Origin: CAIPSZ01 sp038065015 | Lineage (GTDB): Bacteria > Patescibacteriota > Patescibacteriia > PEXW01 | Assembly (NCBI GenBank): GCA_038065015.1 | Contig: JBBTRU010000036.1 | Location: 1-59,301, forward strand | Direction: 5' to 3' | DNA length: 59,301 bases | Notes under the pieces: model-generated | Seen by the model: only the letters and a program-made list of their open reading frames with translations | What the model was told of the DNA's origin: nothing | Database searches by the model: none | Made by a program: the position numbers and the translations under genes | In this document: in pieces, positions 8,101-16,597 of the stretch | How the letters are laid out: each line of letters opens with the position of its first letter | Numbering within the stretch: the first letter of the stretch is position 1

Positions 8101-8706
8101 TTAGGCGGATTGCAGGAGGAGGAGCGCACCGCGGCTGCCGGGAACTGCGCCTTTGATAGCAATGAGGTGCTTAGCCGCGTCTACGTCAACAATTTCTAAA
8201 TTTTTCACCGAGATACGTTCGTCGCCCATGTGGCCGGCCATGCGCCTGCCCTTGATAACGTGCTGCGGAAAAGTGGCGCCAATCGAACCCGGCATGCGCA
8301 AGTTATCCTTATGACCGTGGCTCGCCGGTCCGCCGCGGAAACCGTGGCGACGGACGACACCCTGGAAGCCCTTGCCTTTCGACGTGCCCGTCACCTTCAC
8401 TTTGTCACCAGGCTTGAAAGTATCGGTAGGAATCACCGTTCCGCGCTCCAGCCCTTTGGCATCGTCAATGCGGAATTCACGGAGGTGCTGGTTGCCTGCA
8501 AGGTCTTTGGTATGCCCGGCACGGGCTTTGCTGGGGTGCTTGGCCTGGCCAAAACCAAGCTGCACGGCGCTGTAGCCATCGTGGTCTGGCGTTTTCACCT
8601 GGGTGACAACGCACGGGCCCGCTTCCACAAGCGTCACGGGGACAACGTTACCGTTGTCCTTAAAACGCTGAGTCATGCCAATTTTTTTCGCGAGGATGAA
8701 GGGCAT
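8101..8706 (-). CDS. rplC: 50S ribosomal protein L3
   Basis: One of the first proteins to bind 23S rRNA. The start is set at the ATG at 8706 (MPFILAKKIGMTQRFKDNGN), which is the family N-terminus and gives 201 aa; upstream open frame has no similarity. Motifs include GTSKGKGFQGVVRRHGFRGG and SIGATFPQHVIKGRRMAGHM. No Shine-Dalgarno is visible: the 12 nt before the ATG are the T-rich end of the hairpin described at 8707-8738. Confidence 0.96.
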   Translation of the reverse strand: MPFILAKKIGMTQRFKDNGNVVPVTLVEAGPCVVTQVKTPDHDGYSAVQLGFGQAKHPSKARAGHTKDLAGNQHLREFRIDDAKGLERGTVIPTDTFKPGDKVKVTGTSKGKGFQGVVRRHGFRGGPASHGHKDNLRMPGSIGATFPQHVIKGRRMAGHMGDERISVKNLEIVDVDAAKHLIAIKGAVPGSRGALLLLQSA

Positions 8707-8738
8707 ATAAAAAAATAAATCTGGCGTGATTGCCAGAT
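8707..8738 (-). terminator. Candidate intrinsic terminator/attenuator just before rplC
   Basis: On the minus strand a perfect 7-bp stem (ATCTGGC / GCCAGAT, 6-nt loop) is followed at once by TTATTTTTTTAT and then the rplC ATG. This has the form of a Rho-independent terminator between rpsJ and the rest of the S10 operon. It may work as an attenuator or partial terminator. The surrounding gap 8707-8920 holds no other gene that I can see. Confidence 0.55.
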
Positions 8739-8920
8739 ACGTGAGCGAGTCCGAAGGACGCACTGTACGTGGCGAATCGTTATCTTGGGGCTTGGCGCTT
8801 ATCCAGTACAACTATTATGAGCCCCAGAACCTACTGCCAAAAACGCGAATTGTACGGCCTGTGTATGCGGTCGGGTTGGGAGTCCAGAAGAAACTGAACA
8901 AACAACCTCACCGCATTGAA

Positions 8921-9277
8921 CTACATTTTAATTTCCACGTCAACCCCGGCAGGCAAGTTGAGATTCATGAGCGCATCCACGGTCTTTGGAGTTGGATCCA
9001 GTAAATCGAGTAAGCGCTTGTGCGTCCGCATTTCGTACTGCTCGCGCGAATTCTTGTGGGCGAAAGATGAACGGATAACGGTGAAGCGATTCTTTTCGGT
9101 TGGTAAAGGTATTGGACCTTTCACCGTTGCCCCGGTGCGCTTGGCCGTCTCAATAATCGTCTGAATAGACTGATCAATAATCTTGTGGTCGTACCCGCGT
9201 ATGCGGATACGGATGCGCTGGTGCGGCTCTTCTTCTGGGCTGGCAACGACGGGTTGTGGAATTTCTTCAGCGGTCAT
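8921..9277 (-). CDS. rpsJ: 30S ribosomal protein S10
   Basis: 30S protein and NusA/NusB-associated antitermination factor NusE. The core starts near residue 19 (HQRIRIRIRGYDHKIIDQSI) and includes TGATVKGPIPLPTEKNRFTV and YEMRTHKRLLDLLDPTPKTV. At 118 aa it has an acidic N-terminal extension of about 18 residues. It is separated from rplC by 214 bp, unusually far for this operon. Confidence 0.96.
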   Translation of the reverse strand: MTAEEIPQPVVASPEEEPHQRIRIRIRGYDHKIIDQSIQTIIETAKRTGATVKGPIPLPTEKNRFTVIRSSFAHKNSREQYEMRTHKRLLDLLDPTPKTVDALMNLNLPAGVDVEIKM

Positions 9278-9292
9278 GAAAGGGGCAAAGGT

Positions 9293-9337
9293 GCGAGGGG
9301 AACAACCTCGCCCCCTGGTTGGTCAAAGGGGGCGAGG
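9293..9337 (-). promoter_or_regulatory. Overlapping alternative hairpins between tuf and rpsJ
   Basis: CCTCGCCCCC (9306-9315) pairs perfectly with GGGGGCGAGG (9328-9337). Part of the same segment (9306-9311) can instead pair with GCGAGG at 9293-9298. The two helices exclude each other, as in attenuators. There is no U-tract, so control of processing or translation is as likely as termination. Confidence 0.45.
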
Positions 9338-9348
9338 TCTCGATGAAA

Positions 9349-10533
<1,185 letters not shown>

Positions 10534-10600
10534 GGTCGTAAACGTTAAATGATAGAGAAGTTACGAAGGTATGGGAAAACTACATTTCGAGGCAAGAGCG

Positions 10601-10629
10601 AGTATACCAAGGCACCGCCATTACGTCAA
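10601..10629 (-). promoter_or_regulatory. Sigma-70-type promoter of tuf
   Basis: Minus strand TTGACG (10629-10624), 17-bp spacer, TATACT (10606-10601). It lies just after the fusA stop and would give a leader of about 60 nt before tuf. A separate promoter fits the usual excess of EF-Tu over EF-G. Confidence 0.75.
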
Positions 10630-10632
10630 ATC

Positions 10633-12723
10633 CTACCTCGCGGCAGGCTGGCCCGCCGCCTTGGCAATAATGCCTTCGGCCACATTGCGGGGCGTTTCGG
10701 CGTAATGGCTGAATTCCATGGAATACGAGGCCCGACCCTGGGTCATGGACCGGAGGGCGGTGGCATAGCCGAACATTTCGGCCAGTGGCACGTCTGCGTC
10801 AATGACGCGCATGTTGCCGCGGTCCCGCATTTCTTTAATCTGGGCGCGCTTGCTGTTAAGGTCGCCAATGACATCACCCATAAAAGATTCGGGGGTAACC
10901 GCTTCAACCTTCATAATGGGTTCCAGCAGAACAGGCTTGGCCTTTTTGAACGCGGCCTGCACGGCCATGGAACCGGCAATTTTGAAAGCCATTTCCGAAG
11001 AGTCCACATCGTGGTAGCTCCCATCGGTCACGGTCACTTTGGCATCGATAATCGGGAAGCCCGCCAAGATCCCGCGGTCCAGGGCTTCGGCAATGCCATT
11101 ATTAATAGGTTTAATGAATTCTTTCGGGATCGCCCCGCCTTTGACATCGTCGACGAATTCGTAGCCTTTCCCCTTTTCGTTGGGTTCGATAGTGACCGTA
11201 CAGTGCCCGTACTGACCGCGGCCGCCGGTCTGGCGGATGTACTTGCCTTCGCCTTCGGCACTGGCCGTAATGGTTTCTTTATAGGCAACCTGGGGTTTAC
11301 CCACATTTGCTTCCACTTTGAATTCGCGCTTCATGCGGTCCACAATAATATCCAGGTGCAATTCGCCCATACCCGAAATAATGGTTTGGTTGGTTTCTTC
11401 GTTGTACTTTACGCGGAACGTCGGGTCTTCTTCGGCCAAGCGCTGGATAGCGGTACCCATTTTTTCCTGGTCGGCCTTGGTCTTGGGTTCAATAGCCAGG
11501 TCTATAACCGGCGTGGGAAAGGTAATAGACTCCAGCACCACGTGGTGATCGGGGTCACAAATGGTGTGGCCGGTAAAAGTTTTCTTGAGGCCGACGATAG
11601 CGGCGATTTCCCCGGTAAAGACTTCTTGCACTTCTTCCCGGTGGTTGGCGTGGAGGCGGACAATGCGGCCCACGCGTTCTTTCTCGCCCGTTGAGGTGTT
11701 GTACACGTAGGAACCAGCCGTCAGTTTGCCGGTGTAGATGCGGAAAAAAGCCAGCTTGCCCACAAAAGGGTCAGCTGCAATTTTAAAGACTAAGCCCGCG
11801 AATGGTTTTGCATCATCCGGTGTGCACACAACTTCGGCACCGGTCTTTGGGTCCGTACCTTTCGCGGCCGAAACTTCCAGCGGATTGGGCAGGTAGTCCA
11901 CCACGGCATCGAGCAATAGCTGCACGCCTTTGTTCTTCAGTGCCGAACCGCAGAGCACAGGGACCAGTGCATTGGCGATAACCGCTTTGCGCAAGGTCAC
12001 TTTCAACTCTGCCAAGGCCGGTTCTTTGCCTTCCAAGTACTGGTTCAGTTGCTGCTCGTCATTCTCCACGATTGCTTCGATGAGTTTGTGACGATAGTCT
12101 TCGACCTTTTCTTTCATGTCGGCTGGCACGTCAATTTCTTGCACATCCTGGCCGAGATCGTCGTTGTAAATATAAGCTTTGCGGGTAAACAAATCGATAA
12201 CGCCTTTGAAAGTTTCGGCCGCGCCAATGGGCAGCTGCAGCGGATGCGCGCGCGTGGTCAGTCGTTCGTGAATGCTCTTGAGGTCAAAATAGAAATCCGC
12301 GCCCATGCGGTCCATCTTGTTAATAAAGCAAATGCGCGGCACGCCAAACTTTTCGGCCTGGTGCCAGACCGTCTCGGACTGCGACTCTACGCCCGCGACG
12401 CCGTCAAAAACGACCACACCGCCGTCAAGCACACGCAAGCTGCGCTGCACTTCGACCGTGAAATCTATGTGGCCAGGGGTATCAATGAGGTTAATTTGCT
12501 TGCCGTTCCAAAAACAGGTGGTGGCGGCGGCAGTGATAGTGATGCCGCGCTCTTTCTCCTGTTCCATCCAGTCCATTTCGGCGGCGCCTTCGTGCACTTC
12601 GCCAATTTTGTGCTTTTTGCCCGTGTAGAACAAAATGCGCTCGGACACGGTGGTCTTCCCCGCGTCAATGTGGGCAATAATACCGATATTCCGAGTGTTT
12701 TCTAGCGAGTATTCACGGGGCAT
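10633..12723 (-). CDS. fusA: Elongation factor G
   Basis: Translocation GTPase of 696 aa, full length. G1 AHIDAGKTT, switch II DTPGHIDFTVEVQRSL and G4 NKMDRMGADF are intact, and domains II-V follow to a C-terminus with MTQGRASYSMEFSHYAETP. It lies between rpsG and tuf as in the str operon. The start codon directly follows a copy of the ATTCGTA-type repeat, so no Shine-Dalgarno is evident. Confidence 0.98.
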   Translation of the reverse strand: MPREYSLENTRNIGIIAHIDAGKTTVSERILFYTGKKHKIGEVHEGAAEMDWMEQEKERGITITAAATTCFWNGKQINLIDTPGHIDFTVEVQRSLRVLDGGVVVFDGVAGVESQSETVWHQAEKFGVPRICFINKMDRMGADFYFDLKSIHERLTTRAHPLQLPIGAAETFKGVIDLFTRKAYIYNDDLGQDVQEIDVPADMKEKVEDYRHKLIEAIVENDEQQLNQYLEGKEPALAELKVTLRKAVIANALVPVLCGSALKNKGVQLLLDAVVDYLPNPLEVSAAKGTDPKTGAEVVCTPDDAKPFAGLVFKIAADPFVGKLAFFRIYTGKLTAGSYVYNTSTGEKERVGRIVRLHANHREEVQEVFTGEIAAIVGLKKTFTGHTICDPDHHVVLESITFPTPVIDLAIEPKTKADQEKMGTAIQRLAEEDPTFRVKYNEETNQTIISGMGELHLDIIVDRMKREFKVEANVGKPQVAYKETITASAEGEGKYIRQTGGRGQYGHCTVTIEPNEKGKGYEFVDDVKGGAIPKEFIKPINNGIAEALDRGILAGFPIIDAKVTVTDGSYHDVDSSEMAFKIAGSMAVQAAFKKAKPVLLEPIMKVEAVTPESFMGDVIGDLNSKRAQIKEMRDRGNMRVIDADVPLAEMFGYATALRSMTQGRASYSMEFSHYAETPRNVAEGIIAKAAGQPAAR

Positions 12724-12943
12724 ACATTACGAATTACGAAAAGGGATACAATAGTACGAAATACATGAACCAAAGGCGGCAGCGGTGCAGTGCGATACGA
12801 CGGTCTGGAGCGAGGAACGAACGAACCGTACTGACGTACGGTGAGTGAGTGCCGCAGCGAAGACCAAGCCCGAAGGGTCGCGCTCGCAGTGGTCGGGCTC
12901 TGCCCGCCAATGCGACGCGATAGCGCACGCACCCCTGCCGCCG
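12724..12943 (-). repeat. rpsG-fusA spacer: ATTCGTA-type repeat plus large imperfect palindrome
   Basis: Positions 12724-12765 carry the AT-rich repeat unit (minus strand CCCTTTTCGTAATTCGTAAT then the fusA start region). Positions 12775-12942 form an imperfect palindrome with outer arms GGCGGCAG/CTGCCGCC extended to about 19 bp with one mismatch and one bulge. No gene is seen. Confidence 0.6.
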
Positions 12944-13408
12944 CTACGCGAAGTGGGCAAAGGCGCGGTTAGCTTCTGCCATGCGGTGAACGTCTAATTT
13001 CTTCTTGACCGCATCACCTTCGTTGTTCACTGCGGCAATGAGTTCGGCAGCGAGCTTCTGCGCCATAGGCTTGCCCTTCTTGCCCCGGGCGGCCGTAAGA
13101 ATCCAGCGGAAGGCCAGCGCTTGCCGGCGATCGCCGCGGACTTCCATTGGCACTTGGTAGTTAGATCCACCCACGCGCTTGGCTTTTACTTCGACCACCG
13201 GGGCAACGTTGCGGATGGCCAGTTCAAACGCTTCGAGCTGCGGCTTGCCGGTTTTCTCGTGAAGAATATCGAGGGCTTGGAAGACAATTTTCTGGGCCAC
13301 GGTTTTCTTGCCGCGCTCCATAAGGTAGTTGACGAATTTTGCCAACGCCAAACTCTTGTACTTCGGGTCTGGTTGGATAACACGACGTGGTGCTTGTTTA
13401 CCGCGCAT
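12944..13408 (-). CDS. rpsG: 30S ribosomal protein S7
   Basis: 16S rRNA 3'-domain assembly protein and, in E. coli, regulator of the str operon; 154 aa. MRGKQAPRRVIQPDPKYKSL, YLMERGKKTVAQKIV and VGGSNYQVPMEVRGDRRQAL identify it. The rpsL-rpsG-fusA-tuf order is the classical str operon. The ATG is 3 bp from the rpsL stop. Confidence 0.98.
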   Translation of the reverse strand: MRGKQAPRRVIQPDPKYKSLALAKFVNYLMERGKKTVAQKIVFQALDILHEKTGKPQLEAFELAIRNVAPVVEVKAKRVGGSNYQVPMEVRGDRRQALAFRWILTAARGKKGKPMAQKLAAELIAAVNNEGDAVKKKLDVHRMAEANRAFAHFA

Positions 13409-13411
13409 ATT

Positions 13412-13828
13412 TTAGGAAGGGCGCTTAGCGCCGTACAAACTGCGGCCTTGCTTGCGATTGGCCACGCCTTGCGTGTCGTACACGCCGCGAACAATGTGGT
13501 AGCGGACACCCGGTAGGTCTTTGACGCGGCCGCCGCGAATGAGCACAATAGAGTGCTCCTGCAGGTTATGGCCAATGCCCGGGATGTAGGCCGTCACTTC
13601 CATGCCGTTGGACAGGCGCACACGGGCAATTTTGCGGAGGGCAGAGTTTGGCTTCTTGGGGGTGGTGGTCGTCACTTTTACGCACACGCCACGCTTAAAC
13701 GGACTGCCTTCGGGCAGCTCATGGCGGTAGCGCTTGAGCGCGTTGAGCACCGGCTGGAGAGCCGGGGTTTTGGATTTACGCCGGGCATTGAAGCGCCCTT
13801 TGCGCACGAGTTGATTGACGGTAGGCAT
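13412..13828 (-). CDS. rpsL: 30S ribosomal protein S12
   Basis: Decoding-centre protein. The ATG at 13828 (MPTVNQLVRKGRFNARRKSK) gives 138 aa and matches the family; the upstream open frame covers the leader. PKKPNSALRKIARVRL contains the lysine that is mutated in streptomycin resistance, and GGRVKDLPGVRYHIVRGVYD is the second conserved loop; both look wild type. Confidence 0.97.
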   Translation of the reverse strand: MPTVNQLVRKGRFNARRKSKTPALQPVLNALKRYRHELPEGSPFKRGVCVKVTTTTPKKPNSALRKIARVRLSNGMEVTAYIPGIGHNLQEHSIVLIRGGRVKDLPGVRYHIVRGVYDTQGVANRKQGRSLYGAKRPS

Positions 13829-13917
13829 TTTGAGTAGAAACAAATGACCGCGGTGGTGTCTGGCCCCGCTGTCTGATGAAGAACGTTGGGGAAATTCTAC
13901 AGGTTCAAGCAGGTGAG

Positions 13918-13946
13918 AGCGTACCACGGGGAGGAGGGTACGTCAA
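13918..13946 (-). promoter_or_regulatory. Promoter of the rpsL-rpsG-fusA operon
   Basis: Minus strand TTGACG (13946-13941), 17-bp spacer, TACGCT (13923-13918), predicting a leader of about 83 nt before rpsL. The -35 hexamer is the same as at tuf. The -10 is weaker than consensus. Confidence 0.55.
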
Positions 13947-13956
13947 GGGAACCAGT

Positions 13957-14075
13957 GTTACGAAATACGAATGGTACCTACGAATATACGAATTACGAAT
14001 CTACTTGTTCAAGCCTATAATTCTGATTAGAGAATTCGTATTTCGTATATTCGTATCTTTTTTCGTAATTCGTAA
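13957..14075. repeat. ATTCGTA-type repeat, paired inverted copies
   Basis: Two arms of about 45 bp (13957-14002 and 14033-14075) made of TACGAAT/ATTCGTA units in opposite orientation, so the whole can fold into one long imperfect hairpin. The left arm closely matches the copy upstream of the pilT-like gene at 37222. No gene lies in 13829-14079 besides the rpsL leader. Confidence 0.75.
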
Positions 14076-14079
14076 CCCA

Positions 14080-14709
14080 CTATGGGACAATAATCCGGAA
14101 GACAAAAGTTTCAACGGCCTGAAAAACTGTGCCGAGGAAGTTCTGCCCGAAGAAAATGAGGAAGAGCAGGATGACGAAGCCGTACCGCTGGAGCCCTTCG
14201 ACTAATCCTGCAAACTGCTGCGGGAGCAGGGAGAGGAGTTTGGAACCGTCCAGCGGCGGGATGGGCAGGAGGTTGAAAAGCATGAGGACCACGTTGAACT
14301 GCACCAAAAAAGCCAGGAAGGTGTGGAGGAGGTTGTCGGCAGGCAGGTTACCAATTTGCAGGACCAACCTAAATACCAAACCAAAGAAGAGGACGCCCAG
14401 AAGATTTGAGGCTGGTCCGGCAAGGGAAACAATTGCCGGCCCCCAGCGTTTGGCTTTGAGATTGTACGGGTTGAACGGCACGGGCTTGCCCCAGCCAAAA
14501 CCAAAAAGGACAAGGACCAAAAACCCCATGGGGTCCACGTGCGAGAGCGGGTTGAGCGTCACCCGGCCTTCCAGCTCGGCCGTGCTATCGCCTTGCAGTT
14601 TGGCCACCAAGGCATGGCTAAATTCGTGGATGGTAATTGCCACGGTTATGGCGGCAACCCACGCCAGCGCAACCGCGGGATTCGACAGGAGGATATTGAT
14701 GAAGTTCAT
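14080..14709 (-). CDS. Site-2-protease-like M50 zinc metalloprotease
   Basis: Integral-membrane protease of the M50 family (short SpoIVFB/YwhC-like form), 209 aa. The catalytic HExxH is in ITIHEFSHALVA near residue 28. The third zinc ligand region is LLPIPPLDGSKLL. Several hydrophobic segments span the membrane, and NPLSHVDPMGFLVLVLFGFG is typical of the subgroup. There is no PDZ domain. Substrates cannot be told from the sequence. It is a single gene between rpsL and the oppositely oriented rpmB. Confidence 0.9.
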   Translation of the reverse strand: MNFINILLSNPAVALAWVAAITVAITIHEFSHALVAKLQGDSTAELEGRVTLNPLSHVDPMGFLVLVLFGFGWGKPVPFNPYNLKAKRWGPAIVSLAGPASNLLGVLFFGLVFRLVLQIGNLPADNLLHTFLAFLVQFNVVLMLFNLLPIPPLDGSKLLSLLPQQFAGLVEGLQRYGFVILLFLIFFGQNFLGTVFQAVETFVFRIIVP

Positions 14710-14773
14710 TAGGGCTTGTCAGGAAATGATTATACTGGTAGTCTTCGAACCACTGCTCACTCAACTATACCGT

Positions 14774-14953
14774 ATGGCCCGAACCTGCACCATCTGTGGA
14801 CGCGGCAGCCTGAAAGGCAACCAGCGCAGCCACTCCAAAGTCGCCACTATTCGGCGGCAACACGTAAACATCCAAACCGTCTTTACCGGCGGCAAGCGGG
14901 TTGATGCGTGCACGTCCTGCATCCGTACCGAAGCCCGGAAAACAACGAAGTAA
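14774..14953 (+). CDS. rpmB: 50S ribosomal protein L28
   Basis: 59-aa large-subunit protein. Starting at MARTCTICGRGSLKGNQRSH, it has CxxC (CTIC) and a second CxxC (CTSC) suggesting a zinc-ribbon form of L28, plus the VNIQTVF strand. The open frame runs far upstream, but that part overlaps the M50 gene on the other strand and is not L28. A TATACT box at 14731-14736 is a possible -10. An intrinsic terminator follows. Confidence 0.93.
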   Translation: MARTCTICGRGSLKGNQRSHSKVATIRRQHVNIQTVFTGGKRVDACTSCIRTEARKTTK

Positions 14954-14969
14954 CTAGGTTTTTCCAATG

Positions 14970-14992
14970 AACTGGCGCCCAGCCAGTTTTTT
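14970..14992 (+). terminator. Intrinsic terminator of rpmB
   Basis: AACTGGC, 5-nt loop, GCCAGTT followed by TTTT, 17 bp after the rpmB stop. The T-run is only on the plus strand, so it serves rpmB rather than the converging hydrolase gene. Confidence 0.85.
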
Positions 14993-14993
14993 G

Positions 14994-15734
14994 CTATTCC
15001 AAAGCCTTTGCCAGCGCTGCGGGGTTGAGGAGTGGCCAGTCGTGCATGCCAGGTACCACCTGCAACATTGCGTGCGGCATAATGCTGGCCAGCTCTTCCC
15101 CAACCGAGATTGGGACGAAGACGTCCCGATCACCCCAGAGTATCAGTGTTGGAATGGATATTTTTTTCGCTTCAGCACGGACGTCTAGCCGCTTGCATTC
15201 TTCGGCCAAGCGGAAGAGGTCGCGAGTATTGTTGCGAAGGTTGTACCCAAATGGCGAGACGACATTCTGCACGTACCGCCGCGGCGCGTGGGTAATATTC
15301 TGTAACTCTTTTTGCAACCACCGCACGTTCCAACCTGTTCGGGTTCGCTGTATTGGTGCGCCAAGCGGGTCAATCAGCACCAGCCTTCGAAGGGTGCTCG
15401 CGGGGAGCAGTGAAGCTGCGACAATCGCCACAGCACCGCCAAACGAATGCCCGACCAAGGTAGCGTTACGGATGCCTAAGTGAATTATCCAGTCGGCGTA
15501 GAGCTTCCCAAAATCTCGTACGGTAAAATCCGGCCGTGGTAAAGGGTGTGATTTCCCGTGACCCACGAGCGAAGGTGTAAAAATACAATGGGTTTTTTCG
15601 AGCGACTCCCGCACGTGCTGGGCCCCGCCGGCGTGCACGCTCCAGCCGTGCAGAAAAACGAGTGGGTCTCCCGACCCCGCACTGAAGCTGTGGATATGGA
15701 GGCCATTGACCTGGTGGACGTGCTCGTTGTGCAT
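14994..15734 (-). CDS. Alpha/beta-fold hydrolase
   Basis: Serine hydrolase of 246 aa. The oxyanion-hole HGW follows PLVFLHGWSVH; the nucleophile elbow is VGHSFGGAV; the acid is the Asp of LILWGDRDVFVP; and the catalytic His is in PGMHDWPLLN. The set is complete. The substrate cannot be deduced: such proteins include lipases, esterases and lactonases. It lies convergent to rpmB and has no operon partner. Confidence 0.88.
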   Translation of the reverse strand: MHNEHVHQVNGLHIHSFSAGSGDPLVFLHGWSVHAGGAQHVRESLEKTHCIFTPSLVGHGKSHPLPRPDFTVRDFGKLYADWIIHLGIRNATLVGHSFGGAVAIVAASLLPASTLRRLVLIDPLGAPIQRTRTGWNVRWLQKELQNITHAPRRYVQNVVSPFGYNLRNNTRDLFRLAEECKRLDVRAEAKKISIPTLILWGDRDVFVPISVGEELASIMPHAMLQVVPGMHDWPLLNPAALAKALE

Positions 15735-15757
15735 AGCTCTATGCTACCACGACCGCC

Positions 15758-15785
15758 TTGACACGGGCCTGTGGTTGCGTAGACT
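15758..15785 (+). promoter_or_regulatory. Sigma-70-type promoter of the 172-aa gene
   Basis: TTGACA (15758-15763), 16-bp spacer, TAGACT (15780-15785), about 34 bp before the start codon, followed by a strong AAAGGAG ribosome-binding site at 15809-15815. Confidence 0.75.
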
Positions 15786-15818
15786 GGAGGCAAAAGAAAA
15801 ACAATTCAAAGGAGCAAC

Positions 15819-16337
15819 ATGCACCTGAACAACGCACATGCACATGTAATACGTGAATGCCGTGAACTCATGGTCAGCGATATCGAAGATGCGGAAGAAC
15901 TTTTAGAAGAGACCTGCAACCTACCCCAGAGGACTTTCCGGGAAGCGGTGGCGCGCTACGTCCTTGAGCTGATTTCCTGGAATATTGGCCGGACGCTGAT
16001 TCCAGAAAAAACACTCACGGAAGAAGGATTTTGCGATGCGGTGGCACTAGCTTTCGCGTGCGCCATCGAATGTGATCGACCGGCCCGGTTTGCCAGATAC
16101 CCTGCAGAACGTTTTGCAAAAGTACTCATTGAGCGGTACATGATTGGGTACCAAGTCATTGATGACCTTGGTTTTCCTGATGAAGAGCTAGTAAAATTCA
16201 CCTACTCCATGGAGGACATCCCCGAAGATCCGAAAGCAGAACTCTGCACATTCATTAGGGAAATTGACGTCACTACTTTTGGCCGCTTCGCGCTACCGGT
16301 GCAGCAACAGACTTACAACCAACCCGAGTCACCATGA
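15819..16337 (+). CDS. Hypothetical protein, 172 aa
   Basis: I do not recognise the family. The product is acidic, mostly helical in appearance, soluble (no signal peptide or membrane segment) and contains four cysteines, among them ETCNLP, GFCDAV and AIECDRP. It has its own consensus promoter, a strong Shine-Dalgarno and a terminator that overlaps its stop codon, so it is a self-contained transcription unit and probably well expressed. Confidence 0.75.
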   Translation: MHLNNAHAHVIRECRELMVSDIEDAEELLEETCNLPQRTFREAVARYVLELISWNIGRTLIPEKTLTEEGFCDAVALAFACAIECDRPARFARYPAERFAKVLIERYMIGYQVIDDLGFPDEELVKFTYSMEDIPEDPKAELCTFIREIDVTTFGRFALPVQQQTYNQPESP

Positions 16338-16352
16338 CTCGGGTCTTTATTT
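16322..16352 (+). terminator. Intrinsic terminator of the 172-aa gene
   Basis: ACCCGAGTC, 5-nt loop, GACTCGGGT, then CTTTATTT. The TGA stop codon (16335-16337) lies in the loop and the 3' arm of the hairpin. Confidence 0.85.
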
Positions 16353-16378
16353 ACAAAAAAGTGGACACAACGTACACT
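16350..16378 (+). promoter_or_regulatory. Promoter of tRNA-Pro
   Basis: TTTACA (16350-16355), 17-bp spacer, TACACT (16373-16378). Predicted initiation near 16385 is 5 nt before the mature tRNA. Confidence 0.7.
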
Positions 16379-16389
16379 AGCGCAATCGT

Positions 16390-16465
16390 CGGGGTGTGGC
16401 GCAGTTGGTAGCGCGCTTGCATGGGGTGCAAGAGGCCCCGGGTTCAAGTCCCGGCACCCCGACCA
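16390..16465 (+). tRNA. tRNA-Pro(GGG), CCA encoded
   Basis: Complete cloverleaf: acceptor CGGGGTG/CACCCCG, anticodon stem CTTGC/GCAAG with loop ATGGGGT (anticodon GGG, reads CCC), T arm CCGGG/CCCGG with TTCAAGT. CCA is encoded at 16463-16465 and doubles as the start of the structured element that follows. Confidence 0.95.
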
Positions 16466-16597
16466 GCTCGTTTCTCACGTCGGGCTACGTTTTGCCGTGA
16501 ACGGCAAAAACTTCGCCCTTCGTGAGAAGCCTCGCTTTACCCCAGAAATTCGTACTCCCTCGCTTCTCTCGGTCCGTGCCAAATTTCTGGGGACCCC
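16463..16597 (+). other. tRNA-3'-linked structured element, copy 1
   Basis: It begins at the tRNA CCA. Nested stems are TTCTCACG/CGTGAGAA (16472-16479 with 16521-16528), GGGC/GCCC (16482-16485 with 16515-16518) and TTTTGCCGT/ACGGCAAAA (16490-16498 with 16501-16509). A further stem pairs CCCCAGAAATT with AATTTCTGGGG near the end. A homologue with compensatory stem changes lies after tRNA-Ser(GCT) at 57365-57508. Confidence 0.7.
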
